From NCBI RefSeq assembly GCF_046000175.1, contig NZ_JBEOMB010000007.1:74372-138371 (forward strand): DNA of 64,000 bases, read 5' to 3'. The translations under genes and the position numbers were made by a program. The DNA comes from Rhodoplanes sp046000175. Its GTDB lineage: Bacteria; Pseudomonadota; Alphaproteobacteria; Rhizobiales; Xanthobacteraceae. Positions 40,644 to 49,739 of the stretch are shown piece after piece (position 1 is the first letter of the stretch; the number at the start of each line of letters is the position of its first letter). The notes under the pieces were generated by a model that ran no database searches, was not told where the DNA came from, and was given only the letters and a program-made list of their open reading frames with translations.

Positions 40644-41426
40644 TCAGGTCTTCTGGCGCTCGATCATCATCTTCTTCAGCTCGGCGATCGCCTTGGCCGG
40701 GTTGAGGCCCTTCGGGCACGCCTTCGAGCAGTTCATGATGGTGACGCAGCGATAGAGGCGGAACGGATCCTCGAGCTCGTCGAGCCGCTCGCCGGCCGCC
40801 TCGTCACGCGAGTCGATGACCCAGCGATAGGCGTGCAGGAGCGCGGCGGGACCGAGATAGCGGTCCGGGTTCCACCAGTATTCCGGGCACGAGGTCGAGC
40901 AGCAGGCGCAGAGGATGCACTCGTAGAGACCGTCGAGCATCTCGCGGTCGTGCTTGCTCTGGATCCACTCCTTCTCGGGCGCCGGCGTCGCGGTCTGCAG
41001 CCAGGGCTGCACCAGCGCGTGCTGGGCGAAGAAGTTGGTGAGGTCGGGGACCAGATCCTTGACCACCGGCTGGTGCGGCAGCGGCAGCACCTTCACGGCG
41101 CCCTTGATCTCGCCCATGTCCTTGGTGCAGGCGAGCGTGTTGACGCCGTCGATGTTCATGGCGCAGGAGCCGCAGATGCCCTCGCGGCACGAGCGCCGGA
41201 ACGTCAGCGTCGGATCGACCTTGTTCTTGATCCACAACAGCGCGTCGAGGACCATCGGCCCGCAGTCGTCGAGATCGACCGTGAAGGTGTCGACCCGCGG
41301 GTTCTTCCCGTCGTCCGGATTCCAGCGATAGACGCGGAACTCGCGCGTGTTGGTGGCGCCGTCCGGCTTCGGCCACACCTTGCCGTCGCCGACCCGCGAG
41401 TTCTTTGGCAGGGTGAATTCGACCAT
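40644..41426 (-). CDS. sdhB: Succinate dehydrogenase iron-sulfur subunit SdhB
   Basis: SdhB carries electrons from FAD in SdhA to ubiquinone. The 260-residue protein has the plant-type 2Fe-2S motif CREGICGSCAMNI with a later Cys (TLACTKD), then the bacterial ferredoxin motifs CILCACCSTSCP and CVTIMNCSKACPKGLNP for the 4Fe-4S and 3Fe-4S clusters. It is the last gene of sdhCDAB, one base after the sdhA stop, and is followed by a terminator. Confidence 0.97.
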   Translation of the reverse strand: MVEFTLPKNSRVGDGKVWPKPDGATNTREFRVYRWNPDDGKNPRVDTFTVDLDDCGPMVLDALLWIKNKVDPTLTFRRSCREGICGSCAMNIDGVNTLACTKDMGEIKGAVKVLPLPHQPVVKDLVPDLTNFFAQHALVQPWLQTATPAPEKEWIQSKHDREMLDGLYECILCACCSTSCPEYWWNPDRYLGPAALLHAYRWVIDSRDEAAGERLDELEDPFRLYRCVTIMNCSKACPKGLNPAKAIAELKKMMIERQKT

Positions 41427-41427
41427 G

Positions 41428-43263
41428 TCAGTAAACCCTCGCCTTCGGCTCGATGTACGACACCTCGTTCGTCATCGTGTAGGTGTGCACCGGGCGGTAG
41501 TCGATCGTCACCTTGCGGCTCTCCGGATCGAGCCACGCCAGCGTGTGCTTCATCCACTCCTTGTCGTCGCGCTCCGGGAAGTCCTCGCGGGCGTGCGCGC
41601 CGCGGCTTTCCTGGCGGTTCACGGCGGAGTTCATGGTCACGACCGCCTGGGCGATCAGATTGTCGAACTCGAGCGTCTCGATCAGGTCGGTGTTCCAGAT
41701 CAGCGAACGGTCCGACACCTTCACGTCGGCGGCGCCGGCCAGCACCTCGTCGATCAGCTTGACGCCCTCGGTCAGCACCTCGCCGGTGCGGAACACAGCG
41801 CAGTTGGACTGCATCACCCGCTGCATGCGGGCGCGCAGCTCGGCCGTCGGGGTCGAGCCGTTGGCGTTGCGGAAGCGGTCGAGGCGGGCGAGCGCCTTGT
41901 CGGTCTCGGCCGCCGAGAGGGTCGGCTGGCTGGCGCCGGGCTCCAGCACCTCGGCGCAGCGCAGTGCCGCGGCGCGACCGAACACCACGAGGTCAATCAG
42001 CGAGTTGGAGCCGAGCCGGTTGGCCCCGTGCACCGACACGCAGGCGGCCTCGCCGAGCGCCATCAGGCCCGGGACGATGTAGTCGGGGTTGCCGTCCTTC
42101 CGGATCACCGCCTCGCCGTGATAGTTCGTGGCGATGCCGCCCATGTTGTAGTGGACGGTCGGGATGACCGGGATCGGCTCCTTGGTCACGTCGACGCCGG
42201 CGAAGATCTTGGCGCTCTCCGAGATGCCGGGGAGACGCTCTTGCAGGATCTTCGGGTCCAGGTGGTCGAGGTGCAGGAAGATGTGGTCCTTGTTCTTGCC
42301 AACCCCGCGGCCCTCGCGGATCTCGATCGTCATGGCGCGCGAGACGACGTCGCGCGAGGCCAGATCCTTGGCGGAGGGCGCGTAGCGCTCCATGAAGCGC
42401 TCGCCCTGGGAGTTGACGAGGTAGCCGCCCTCGCCGCGCGAGCCTTCGGTGATCAGGCAGCCCGAGCCGTAGATGCCGGTCGGGTGGAACTGGACGAACT
42501 CCATGTCCTGCAGCGGCAGGCCGGCGCGCAGCACCATGGCGTTGCCGTCGCCGGTCTGGGTGTGGGCGCCCGTGCAGGAGAGATAGGCCCGCCCGTAGCC
42601 GCCGGTCGCCAGGATGGTCATCTGGGCGCGGAAGCGGTGCAGCGTCCCGTCGTCCATGTTGAGCGCGATGACGCCGCGGCAGGCGCCCTCGTCGTCCATG
42701 ATCAGGTCGAGGACGAAATACTCGACCAGGAACTCGGCCGAGTGCTTCAGCGCGGCGCCGTACAGCGTGTGCAGCATCGCGTGGCCGGTGCGGTCGGCCG
42801 CCGCGCAGGTGCGCTGGGCGATGCCCTGGCCGTAGTTCGTCGTCATGCCGCCGAACGGCCGCTGGTAGATCTTGCCCTCCTCGGTGCGGGAGAAGGGCAC
42901 GCCCCAGTGCTCGAGCTCGTAGACGGCGGCCGGCGCGTTCCGGCACATGTACTCGATGGTGTCCTGGTCGCCGAGCCAGTCCGACCCCTTGACGGTGTCG
43001 TACATGTGCCAGCGCCAGTCGTCCGGCCCCATGTTGCCGAGCGCCGCCGAGATCCCGCCCTGCGCCGCCACCGTGTGCGAGCGGGTCGGGAACACCTTGG
43101 TCAGGCAGGCGGTGCGCAGCCCCGCCTCGCTGCAGCCGACGACGGCCCGCAGGCCCGCGCCGCCAGCGCCCACCACCACCACGTCGTAGGTGTGGTCCTC
43201 CAGCGGATAGGCCCGGCCGTTCACCGCCGGCGCGCCGCCGTTTCCGGAACCGTTGACGGCCAT
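41428..43263 (-). CDS. sdhA: Succinate dehydrogenase flavoprotein subunit SdhA
   Basis: SdhA oxidises succinate to fumarate in the TCA cycle and complex II. The 611-residue protein has the FAD fold DVVVVGAGGAGLRAVVG, the covalent-FAD histidine segment RSHTVAAQGGISAALGN, and the active-site region TEGSRGEGGYLVNSQGERFMERYAP. The C-terminal region ESRGAHAREDFPERDDKEWMKH is typical. Its start is 3 bp after the sdhD stop. Confidence 0.98.
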   Translation of the reverse strand: MAVNGSGNGGAPAVNGRAYPLEDHTYDVVVVGAGGAGLRAVVGCSEAGLRTACLTKVFPTRSHTVAAQGGISAALGNMGPDDWRWHMYDTVKGSDWLGDQDTIEYMCRNAPAAVYELEHWGVPFSRTEEGKIYQRPFGGMTTNYGQGIAQRTCAAADRTGHAMLHTLYGAALKHSAEFLVEYFVLDLIMDDEGACRGVIALNMDDGTLHRFRAQMTILATGGYGRAYLSCTGAHTQTGDGNAMVLRAGLPLQDMEFVQFHPTGIYGSGCLITEGSRGEGGYLVNSQGERFMERYAPSAKDLASRDVVSRAMTIEIREGRGVGKNKDHIFLHLDHLDPKILQERLPGISESAKIFAGVDVTKEPIPVIPTVHYNMGGIATNYHGEAVIRKDGNPDYIVPGLMALGEAACVSVHGANRLGSNSLIDLVVFGRAAALRCAEVLEPGASQPTLSAAETDKALARLDRFRNANGSTPTAELRARMQRVMQSNCAVFRTGEVLTEGVKLIDEVLAGAADVKVSDRSLIWNTDLIETLEFDNLIAQAVVTMNSAVNRQESRGAHAREDFPERDDKEWMKHTLAWLDPESRKVTIDYRPVHTYTMTNEVSYIEPKARVY

Positions 43264-43266
43264 CGA

Positions 43267-43656
43267 TCAGACTCCGAAGGAAAGCTTGAGGATCGCGTAC
43301 GTGCAGGCCAGCCAGACCACGATGGTGAGGAACGTGTTGGCGATCAGCAGGCCCGTCTTCATCGCCTTGCCGTGGATGTAGTCCTCGATCACCGACTGCA
43401 GGCCGAGGCGCATGTGCAGCGTGACCGTGTAGACCCACAACAGCATGGTGATCGCGACGAAGGGCGATCCGAGAATCTGGACGACGGCGGCGTGGTTGCG
43501 GCCGATCAGCGAGATCACGATGACGATCGCGGCCAGCGTCAGCGGCAGCAGCGCGATCGAGGTGAGCCGCATCTCCCACCAGTGCTCGGTGCCGGACTTG
43601 GCCGAGCCGAGGCCGCGCACCTTGCCGATCGGGGTGCGGATGCTGGTCGACTTCAT
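43267..43656 (-). CDS. sdhD: Succinate dehydrogenase membrane anchor subunit SdhD
   Basis: The 129-residue protein has three membrane helices (about 33-52, 62-82, 100-122) and RLTSIALLPL, where the second position before the first helix matches the quinone-site region. It has MRLGLQSVIEDYIHG, the conserved heme/quinone segment of alphaproteobacterial SdhD. The ATG at 43656 overlaps sdhC by 4 bp. Confidence 0.94.
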   Translation of the reverse strand: MKSTSIRTPIGKVRGLGSAKSGTEHWWEMRLTSIALLPLTLAAIVIVISLIGRNHAAVVQILGSPFVAITMLLWVYTVTLHMRLGLQSVIEDYIHGKAMKTGLLIANTFLTIVVWLACTYAILKLSFGV

Positions 43657-44063
43657 CGCAGGCCTCCCATCACGAAGCCGCCGATGATCCAGGCGAGCAG
43701 GGTGAGCGAGATCGAGCCGATCAGGGTCATGCGGGCGAGCCACTCGCGCTCGTTGGGCGCGAAGCCGCGGCCGGTGTCCCAGATCAGATGGCGGACGCCG
43801 CCGAGCGAGTGGTGGATCAGGCCCCACGAGAAGCCGAGCAGCACCAGCCGGCCGATCCAGGTGCTCATGAACCACTGGATCCAGGCATAGGCGTTCGGCC
43901 CCGAGGCGGCGGCCAGCAGCCACCACACGACGAGGAGGAAGCCGACATACAAAACGATCCCGGTGACCCGGTGGAAGCCGGACATCAGGAACGTGAAGGT
44001 CAGACGATAGATTTGGAGGTGCGGCGAAAGCGGCCGCTCGACCCGCGCCGGGCGTTCAGCCAT
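43653..44063 (-). CDS. sdhC: Succinate dehydrogenase cytochrome b556 subunit SdhC
   Basis: The 136-residue protein begins RPLSPHLQIYRLTFTFLMSGFHRVTG, the family signature SPHLxIY...HRxTG, and has HHSLGGVRHLIWDTG, which carries the heme-ligand His. Three membrane helices are visible. It is the first gene of sdhCDAB. The 280-bp region upstream should hold the promoter. Confidence 0.95.
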   Translation of the reverse strand: MAERPARVERPLSPHLQIYRLTFTFLMSGFHRVTGIVLYVGFLLVVWWLLAAASGPNAYAWIQWFMSTWIGRLVLLGFSWGLIHHSLGGVRHLIWDTGRGFAPNEREWLARMTLIGSISLTLLAWIIGGFVMGGLR

Positions 44064-44343
44064 GGAATTGCTCCAATGAAGGCTTGTCCCTTGAAGCAGA
44101 AGCGCGCCTGTTGTGCAATGCCCAATCGACGGCCTGCGGTGGATGCCGGGGTCCTTGTGATTGCATGCCGGGGACGTCTCCGAACACCCCGGCGGGCGAC
44201 GGTCGACTGTGCCGCACGACGGCACGATTTCAATGCGTGGAAACCCGCGTGCGCGGTGCGGAAAAAACACGCGTCGCGGATGCGGCCCGCGCGCGCCGTC
44301 TCGGCCGGCGGAGCCGGCGGCGGCGCGCCGGCTCGGCGCGGGA

Positions 44344-45393
44344 TCAGCGCGGAATCAGCGCCCAGTAGTCGAGGTCGAGGATGACGCCCGGCTCGTAGTC
44401 GTGGCCGGCCCGCAGCGGGTGCTCCTCGCAGGTGCGATCCTTGGTCGCGACGAGGCGCAGGCGCAGCGCCCCGACGTCGCTGCGGCCGGGCAGCTCCGCC
44501 TTGCCGAGCACCTCCGACCAGGCGAACACGGTGTCGCCGGCGAACAGCGGTGAAACATGGGCGCCGCTGTTGATCGCCGCGACATGGAAGACGTTGGCGA
44601 GGCCGTTGTAGGACAGGGCGCGTGCGAGCGAGATGACGTGACCGCCATAGATCAGCCGGCGGCCGATCCGGGTGCGCACCTGGGCGAAGTGGTTGAAGTG
44701 GACCTTGGCCGTATTCTGGTAGAGGCGCGTCGACAGCTGGTGCTCGGCATCCTCGACCGTCATCCCGTCGACGTGATCGATCTTCTCACCGACCGCGTAG
44801 TCGTCGAACCGGTGGGGCGCGCCGGACAGGCCGAAATCCCATCCCGCGGCATGGATCGTCGGGCAGGCGGCGCCGAGGCTCGCCGGGTCGACCGTGGTCG
44901 CCAGCTCGGGCACCAGCTCGGTGTGGGGCCTGGCCGCCTCGTCGCGCTTGTTGACCATCACCCAGCGCACGTAGTCCAGGACCTTGGTGCCATCCTGGCG
45001 CCAGCCGGTCGAGCGGACATAGACGACGCCGGTGCGACGGCTCGAGTTCTCCTTGAGACCGATCACCTCGGAGGTCGCGGTCAGCGTGTCGCCCGGATAG
45101 ACGGTGGCGAGGAAGCGCCCCTCGGCGTAGCCGAGATTGGCGACGGCGTTGAGCGAGATGTCCGGCACGGTCTTGCCGAACACGAGGTGGAACACGAGGA
45201 GGTCGTCGATCGGCGACCGCGGGTAGCCGATCGCCTGGGCGAAGGCGTCGGAGCTCTGCACCGCGAAGCGCGGGCCGTACAGCGCCGTGTACAGCGCCAC
45301 GTCGCCGGTCGTGACGGTGCGCGGCACGGCATGCCGAATCACGTCACCGATGCGAAAGTCCTCGAAGTAACGTCCCGCGCTGGTCTTGGCCAT
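44344..45393 (-). CDS. mch: Mesaconyl-CoA hydratase (beta-methylmalyl-CoA dehydratase) Mch
   Basis: Mch interconverts mesaconyl-C1-CoA and beta-methylmalyl-CoA in the ethylmalonyl-CoA pathway, used for acetate assimilation without isocitrate lyase. The 349-residue protein has two fused MaoC-like hot-dog domains. Recognisable segments are AGRYFEDFRIGDVIRHAVPRT, VVFHLVFGKTVPDISLNAVANLG-type wording near residue 75, and GEKIDHVDGMTVEDAEHQ in the second half. I start at ATG 45393; ATG 45405 would add four residues. Other pathway genes (ccr, mcl, ecm) are not in the window, so a related hydratase role is possible but less likely. Confidence 0.88.
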   Translation of the reverse strand: MAKTSAGRYFEDFRIGDVIRHAVPRTVTTGDVALYTALYGPRFAVQSSDAFAQAIGYPRSPIDDLLVFHLVFGKTVPDISLNAVANLGYAEGRFLATVYPGDTLTATSEVIGLKENSSRRTGVVYVRSTGWRQDGTKVLDYVRWVMVNKRDEAARPHTELVPELATTVDPASLGAACPTIHAAGWDFGLSGAPHRFDDYAVGEKIDHVDGMTVEDAEHQLSTRLYQNTAKVHFNHFAQVRTRIGRRLIYGGHVISLARALSYNGLANVFHVAAINSGAHVSPLFAGDTVFAWSEVLGKAELPGRSDVGALRLRLVATKDRTCEEHPLRAGHDYEPGVILDLDYWALIPR

Positions 45394-45567
45394 CGGACGA
45401 GGCACCGGGGGGTCGGTGGCGTTTTCTTGATGTTCGTCTAGGGATGTCGGCTTGGGATCGTCCGAGTCGTAGCGCGTCGCCCCCGCCGTGGCAATTGGCC
45501 GAAAGGCGGGAGGCCCGCCCGGCCGGTCGCCCTCCGCGACGCTCCGCCGCCCCGACGCCGACCCGCC

Positions 45568-48399
45568 CTACCCCATCAGGGCCGAGGCGTCGCTCGCCTC
45601 GATCGTCGGCGAGCGGTCGACGCGCGGCGCGAAGGGCTGCAGCAGCGCCCGCTTGATCGTGGCGATGCGAGTCGGCGAGGTGATGCGGGCGCCCATCAGG
45701 TCGGTGACGTAGAACACGTCGACGGCGCGCTCGCCGAAGGTCGCGACGTGGGCCGACGTGATGTTGAGGTTGAGCTTCGACAGCGTCGAGGTGAGCTCGT
45801 AGAGCAGGCCCGGCCGGTCGAGGCCCGACACCTCGACCACGGTGTAGCGGTGCGACCACTGATTGTTGACCGACACCTCGGGCTCGACCCGGAAGGCGCG
45901 GATGCGGGCACGGCCCGGCTGGCGCTTGGCCAGCATGTCCGGCACCTTCATGTCGCCGCGCAGCGCCTTCTCGATCGCCTCGGTGATGCGGGCGGCGCGG
46001 CGCGCCTCGTCGTCGTCGCGCTCGAACTCGCGCGACACCGAGATGGTGTCGAGCGCGAGCCCGTCGGTGGTCGTATAGATCTGGGCGTCGACGATGTTGG
46101 CGCCGGCCGACGCGCAGGCGCCGGCGATCACCGACAGGAGCCACGGGTGGTCCGGCGCCAGCACGGTCAGCACCGTGACGCCGCGGCTCTGGTCGAAGGC
46201 GAAGCGGGTGGCGAGCGGCACCCCGGTCGCCTCGGTCTCGTGGACGAAGCGGGCGTGGCCGACCTGCGAGGCGAGATCGACCTTGAGCCAGTAGGCCGGG
46301 TAGTGGCGGCCGACATACTTGTCGACCTGCTCGGGCGGCCAGTCGGTCACGGACGCGATCTCCTTGCGGAACGCGGTCTGCGCGGCGGAAACGCGCTGCG
46401 CCCGGTTGACCTCCGAGAAGCCGCCGGTGAGGGCCGGCTCGGCCTCGTAGTAGAGGGCGCGCAGGAGCTGCGACTTCCAACTGTTCCACACGCCCGGACC
46501 GACCGCCTTGATGTCGGCCGTGGTCAGCATGGTGAGCAGCTTCATGCGCTCGAGCGACTGCACGATCTGGACGAAGTTCTCGATGGTGCGGCGGTCGGAG
46601 AGGTCGCGCGACTGCGCGATGGTCGACATCACGAGGTGATACTCGACCAGCCACGCCACCGTCTCGGTGTCGGCCGCCGAGAGTCCGAGCCGCGGGCAGA
46701 GATGGCGGGCGATCCTGGCGCCGGCGATCGAGTGGTCCTCGGGGCGACCCTTGGCGATGTCGTGCAGGAACAGCGCGACGTAGAGCAGATCGCGGTGCTC
46801 CGGCTGGATGCTGCGGATCAGCTCGTTGGAGAGGCCGTACTCCTCGCTCTGCCCGGCCTCGATCTCGGCCAGCACGCCGATGCAGCGCAACAGATGCTCG
46901 TCCACGGTGAAGTGGTGATACATGTTGAACTGCATCATCGAGACGACGCGGCCGAACTCGGGGATGAAGCGGCCGAGCACGCCGGCCTCGTTCATCCGCC
47001 GCAGCACGATCTCGGTGTCGTTGCGGCCGGTGAGGATCTCGAGGAAGAGGCGGTTCGCCTCCGGGTCGGCGCGCAGCTGCTTGTCGATCAGCTTGAGCGA
47101 GCGCGTCGCGGTGCGCATCGCGTCCGGATGGAAGGCGAGCGAATGCTTCTGGGCGAGATGGAAGATGCGGATCAGGTTCTTCGGATCGCGCGAGAAGACG
47201 TCCGGATCGGCGATGTTGATGCGGTTGTTGTCGACGATGAAGTCGTCGCTCTCGCGCAGCGTCCGCTGCGGCCGCGGCCGCAGGCGGTTGACGAAGCGGT
47301 TGAGCATCGGCACGTCCTTCTGGTGCCGGCTCTCCAGGCCCGCGCACAGGATCGCGGTGAGGTCACCGACGTCCTTGGCGATCAGGAAGTAGTGCTTCAT
47401 GAAGCGCTCGACGTCCTGCATGCCCGGGTGCTCGGTGTAGCCGAGCCGGACCGCGAGATCGCGCTGGATGTCGAAGGACAGCCGTTCCTCGGCCCGTCCG
47501 GTGACGAAATGCATGTGGCAGCGCACCGACCAGAGGAAGTCCTCGCAGCGCTGGAACAGCTTGAACTCCTGGCGGTCGAACACGCCGCGCTCGACCAGCT
47601 CCTCCGGGGTGCGCACCCGGTAGACGTACTTGGCGATCCAGAACAGCGTGTGCAGGTCGCGCAGGCCGCCCTTGCCGTCCTTCACGTTCGGCTCGACCAG
47701 GTAGCGCGACTGGCCGACCCGCTTGAGCCGGTCCTCGCGCTCGGCGAGCTTGGCGGCGACGAATTCCGGGCCGGTGTTCTGCACCACCTGCTTGTCGAAG
47801 CGGGTGACCAGCTCGTCGAACAGGCTCTGCTCGCCGAACAGGAAGCGCGACTCGAGGATCGCGGTGCGGATCGTCATGTCGGCCTTGGCCTGGCGAATGC
47901 TCTCGTCGATCGAGCGCGTGGCGTGGCCGACCTTCAGGCCCATGTCCCACAGGCAGTAGAGGATCGCCTCGGCGATCGACTCGCCCCAGGCGGTCTGCTT
48001 GTAGGGCAGCAGGAACAGGAGATCGATGTCCGAGCCCGGCGCCATCAGGCCGCGGCCATAGCCACCGGTGGCGACCACGGCCATGTGCTCGGCCTCGGAT
48101 GGATTCTGGGTCGCGTACAGGTGCGTCGTGGCGAAGCCGTAGAGGATCGCGATCACCGCGTCCTGCATCTGGCACAGCCGCTCGGCGCAGCGGCGGCCGT
48201 GCTTGTCGGCGAGCAGCATCTGCTCGGCCTTGGTGCGGCCGTCGCCGACCACCGCCTTGAGCCGCTGCGCGACGGCGATGCGCAGCTCGCGTTCGCGTCC
48301 CTGATGCTCGTCGGCGAGACGGTCGAGATCGGCCGCGACGGCCTCGACGTCGAACAGCTCGCATTCGGGGCGGAGCGGCCGGGTCTTCATGTCGGTCAT
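45568..48399 (-). CDS. glnD: Bifunctional PII uridylyltransferase/uridylyl-removing enzyme GlnD
   Basis: GlnD senses glutamine and uridylylates or deuridylylates PII proteins, controlling nitrogen metabolism. The 943-residue protein has the nucleotidyltransferase motif GRGLMAPGSDIDLLFLLPY near 120, the HD domain with VALFLHDIAKGRPEDHSIAG near 525, and two C-terminal ACT domains (VLAPDHPWLLSVIAGACASAG and VSGLDRPGLLYELTSTLSKL). The length equals that of rhizobial GlnD. The start may be 48399 or the ATG at 48390 (MKTRPLRPE). Confidence 0.97.
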   Translation of the reverse strand: MTDMKTRPLRPECELFDVEAVAADLDRLADEHQGRERELRIAVAQRLKAVVGDGRTKAEQMLLADKHGRRCAERLCQMQDAVIAILYGFATTHLYATQNPSEAEHMAVVATGGYGRGLMAPGSDIDLLFLLPYKQTAWGESIAEAILYCLWDMGLKVGHATRSIDESIRQAKADMTIRTAILESRFLFGEQSLFDELVTRFDKQVVQNTGPEFVAAKLAEREDRLKRVGQSRYLVEPNVKDGKGGLRDLHTLFWIAKYVYRVRTPEELVERGVFDRQEFKLFQRCEDFLWSVRCHMHFVTGRAEERLSFDIQRDLAVRLGYTEHPGMQDVERFMKHYFLIAKDVGDLTAILCAGLESRHQKDVPMLNRFVNRLRPRPQRTLRESDDFIVDNNRINIADPDVFSRDPKNLIRIFHLAQKHSLAFHPDAMRTATRSLKLIDKQLRADPEANRLFLEILTGRNDTEIVLRRMNEAGVLGRFIPEFGRVVSMMQFNMYHHFTVDEHLLRCIGVLAEIEAGQSEEYGLSNELIRSIQPEHRDLLYVALFLHDIAKGRPEDHSIAGARIARHLCPRLGLSAADTETVAWLVEYHLVMSTIAQSRDLSDRRTIENFVQIVQSLERMKLLTMLTTADIKAVGPGVWNSWKSQLLRALYYEAEPALTGGFSEVNRAQRVSAAQTAFRKEIASVTDWPPEQVDKYVGRHYPAYWLKVDLASQVGHARFVHETEATGVPLATRFAFDQSRGVTVLTVLAPDHPWLLSVIAGACASAGANIVDAQIYTTTDGLALDTISVSREFERDDDEARRAARITEAIEKALRGDMKVPDMLAKRQPGRARIRAFRVEPEVSVNNQWSHRYTVVEVSGLDRPGLLYELTSTLSKLNLNITSAHVATFGERAVDVFYVTDLMGARITSPTRIATIKRALLQPFAPRVDRSPTIEASDASALMG

Positions 48400-48718
48400 G
48401 CCCCTGGATAGCGAACCCGGCGCATCGTGTCACGGCCACGCGTCACGGCCGCCGCCACCGGGTGCCGGACCGGCGCGAAGAACAGTGTTCTGCCGGTGCC
48501 TGGACTTCGGAGAAGACCATGCTCCGAACCGCTAAATACAAGTAATTCCTGTATTATTGACCATTCGCCGAGGTTGCGTCAGGGTTTTCACGCATGTCGC
48601 CGGCCGGGTTTCGACGGCGGCAGCTTCGAGAATCGCAAGCCACGTCCTGTCCCGAGTCCCGTCCCTGATCCGGGCCGCCGCGCGGGCGCCCGGCCACCCC
48701 GACGCGCGGAGGTTCCTC
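48400..48718. other. Divergent intergenic region between glnD and the SsuA-type gene
   Basis: This 319-bp region holds the promoters of both genes. The part at 48,530-48,560 is markedly AT-rich compared with its surroundings and holds an inverted repeat (separate entry). No gene is supported here. Confidence 0.6.
48535..48555 (+). promoter_or_regulatory. Operator-like inverted repeat upstream of the SsuA-type gene
   Basis: AATACA (48535-48540) and TGTATT (48550-48555) are a perfect inverted repeat with a 9-bp spacer, inside the most AT-rich part of the region. It could bind a helix-turn-helix regulator. The regulator is unknown. Confidence 0.45.
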
Positions 48719-49702
48719 ATGTCGTCACTGTCGCGCCGTGCCGCGGCCGGTCTCCTGGCCGGTGCCCTCGTCCTGCCCTTCGCCGTCGCGCCCGCCGTCG
48801 CGGCCGACACGCCGAAGGAGATCCGGATCGACTGGGCGACCTACAATCCGGTGTCGCTGGTGCTCAAGGACAAGGGGCTCCTGGAGAAGGAGCTCGCCAA
48901 GGACGGCATCGCGGTGCGCTGGGTGCAGTCGCTCGGCTCCAACAAGGCGCTGGAGTTCCTCAACGCCGGCTCGATCGACTTCGGCTCGACCGCGGGCTCC
49001 GCCGCCCTGGTGGCGAAGATCAACGGCAACCCGATCAAGTCGATCTACGTCTACTCGCGCCCGGAGTGGACCGCGCTCGTCACCCGCAAGGACTCGCCCA
49101 TCAAGTCGGTCGCCGACCTGAAGGGCAAGCGCGTCGCCGTGACGCGCGGCACCGATCCGCACATCTTCCTGGTCCGCGCCCTGCTCGACGCCGGACTCAC
49201 CGAGCGCGACATCAAGCCGGTGCTGCTGCAGCACCCGGACGGCAAGACCGCGCTGATCCGCGGCGACGTCGACGCCTGGGCCGGCCTCGACCCGATGATG
49301 GCGCAGGCCGAGGTGGAGGACGGCGCGGTGCTGGTCCATCGCAAGCCGGAGGCCAACACCTGGGGCATCCTCAATGTCCGCGAGGCCTTCCTGAAGGACC
49401 ATCCCGCCCTGGTGGCGCGCGTGCTCGCCGTCTACGAGGAGGCCCGCAAGCAGGCGCTCGCCGATCCCGAGGGGCTGAAGAAGACTTTCATGGCCGTCAC
49501 CAAGCTGCCCGAGGCCGTGGTCGAGAAGCAGCTCAAGGAGCGCACCGAGCTGACCCACAGCCGCATCGGCGCGCCGCAGCGCGAGTCGATCCTGGCGGCC
49601 GGGCTCGCGCTCCAGCAGGCCGGCGTGATCGCGCCGACCGTGGACGTGAAGGCGACCGTCGACGCCCTGATCGAGGACCGCCTGGCGGCGGCCGGAAATT
49701 GA
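48719..49702 (+). CDS. ABC transporter substrate-binding protein, aliphatic sulfonate (SsuA) type
   Basis: The 327-residue protein has a signal peptide (RRAAAGLLAGALVLPFAV, cleavage after AVAA near residue 29). The mature part, with EIRIDWATYNPVSLVLKDKG, SNKALEFLNAGSIDFGSTAG and AVTRGTDPHIFLVRALLDAGL, follows the NitT/TauA/SsuA periplasmic-binding fold. The ligand may be a sulfonate, taurine or a related small anion. No sulfonate monooxygenase gene is adjacent, so the substrate is uncertain. A GGAGG-like ribosome site is at 48707-48713. The permease follows after 37 bp. Confidence 0.87.
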   Translation: MSSLSRRAAAGLLAGALVLPFAVAPAVAADTPKEIRIDWATYNPVSLVLKDKGLLEKELAKDGIAVRWVQSLGSNKALEFLNAGSIDFGSTAGSAALVAKINGNPIKSIYVYSRPEWTALVTRKDSPIKSVADLKGKRVAVTRGTDPHIFLVRALLDAGLTERDIKPVLLQHPDGKTALIRGDVDAWAGLDPMMAQAEVEDGAVLVHRKPEANTWGILNVREAFLKDHPALVARVLAVYEEARKQALADPEGLKKTFMAVTKLPEAVVEKQLKERTELTHSRIGAPQRESILAAGLALQQAGVIAPTVDVKATVDALIEDRLAAAGN

Positions 49703-49739
49703 TCCGGGCTCGCGCGTTGCGTCACATGCCGCCGTCGCG

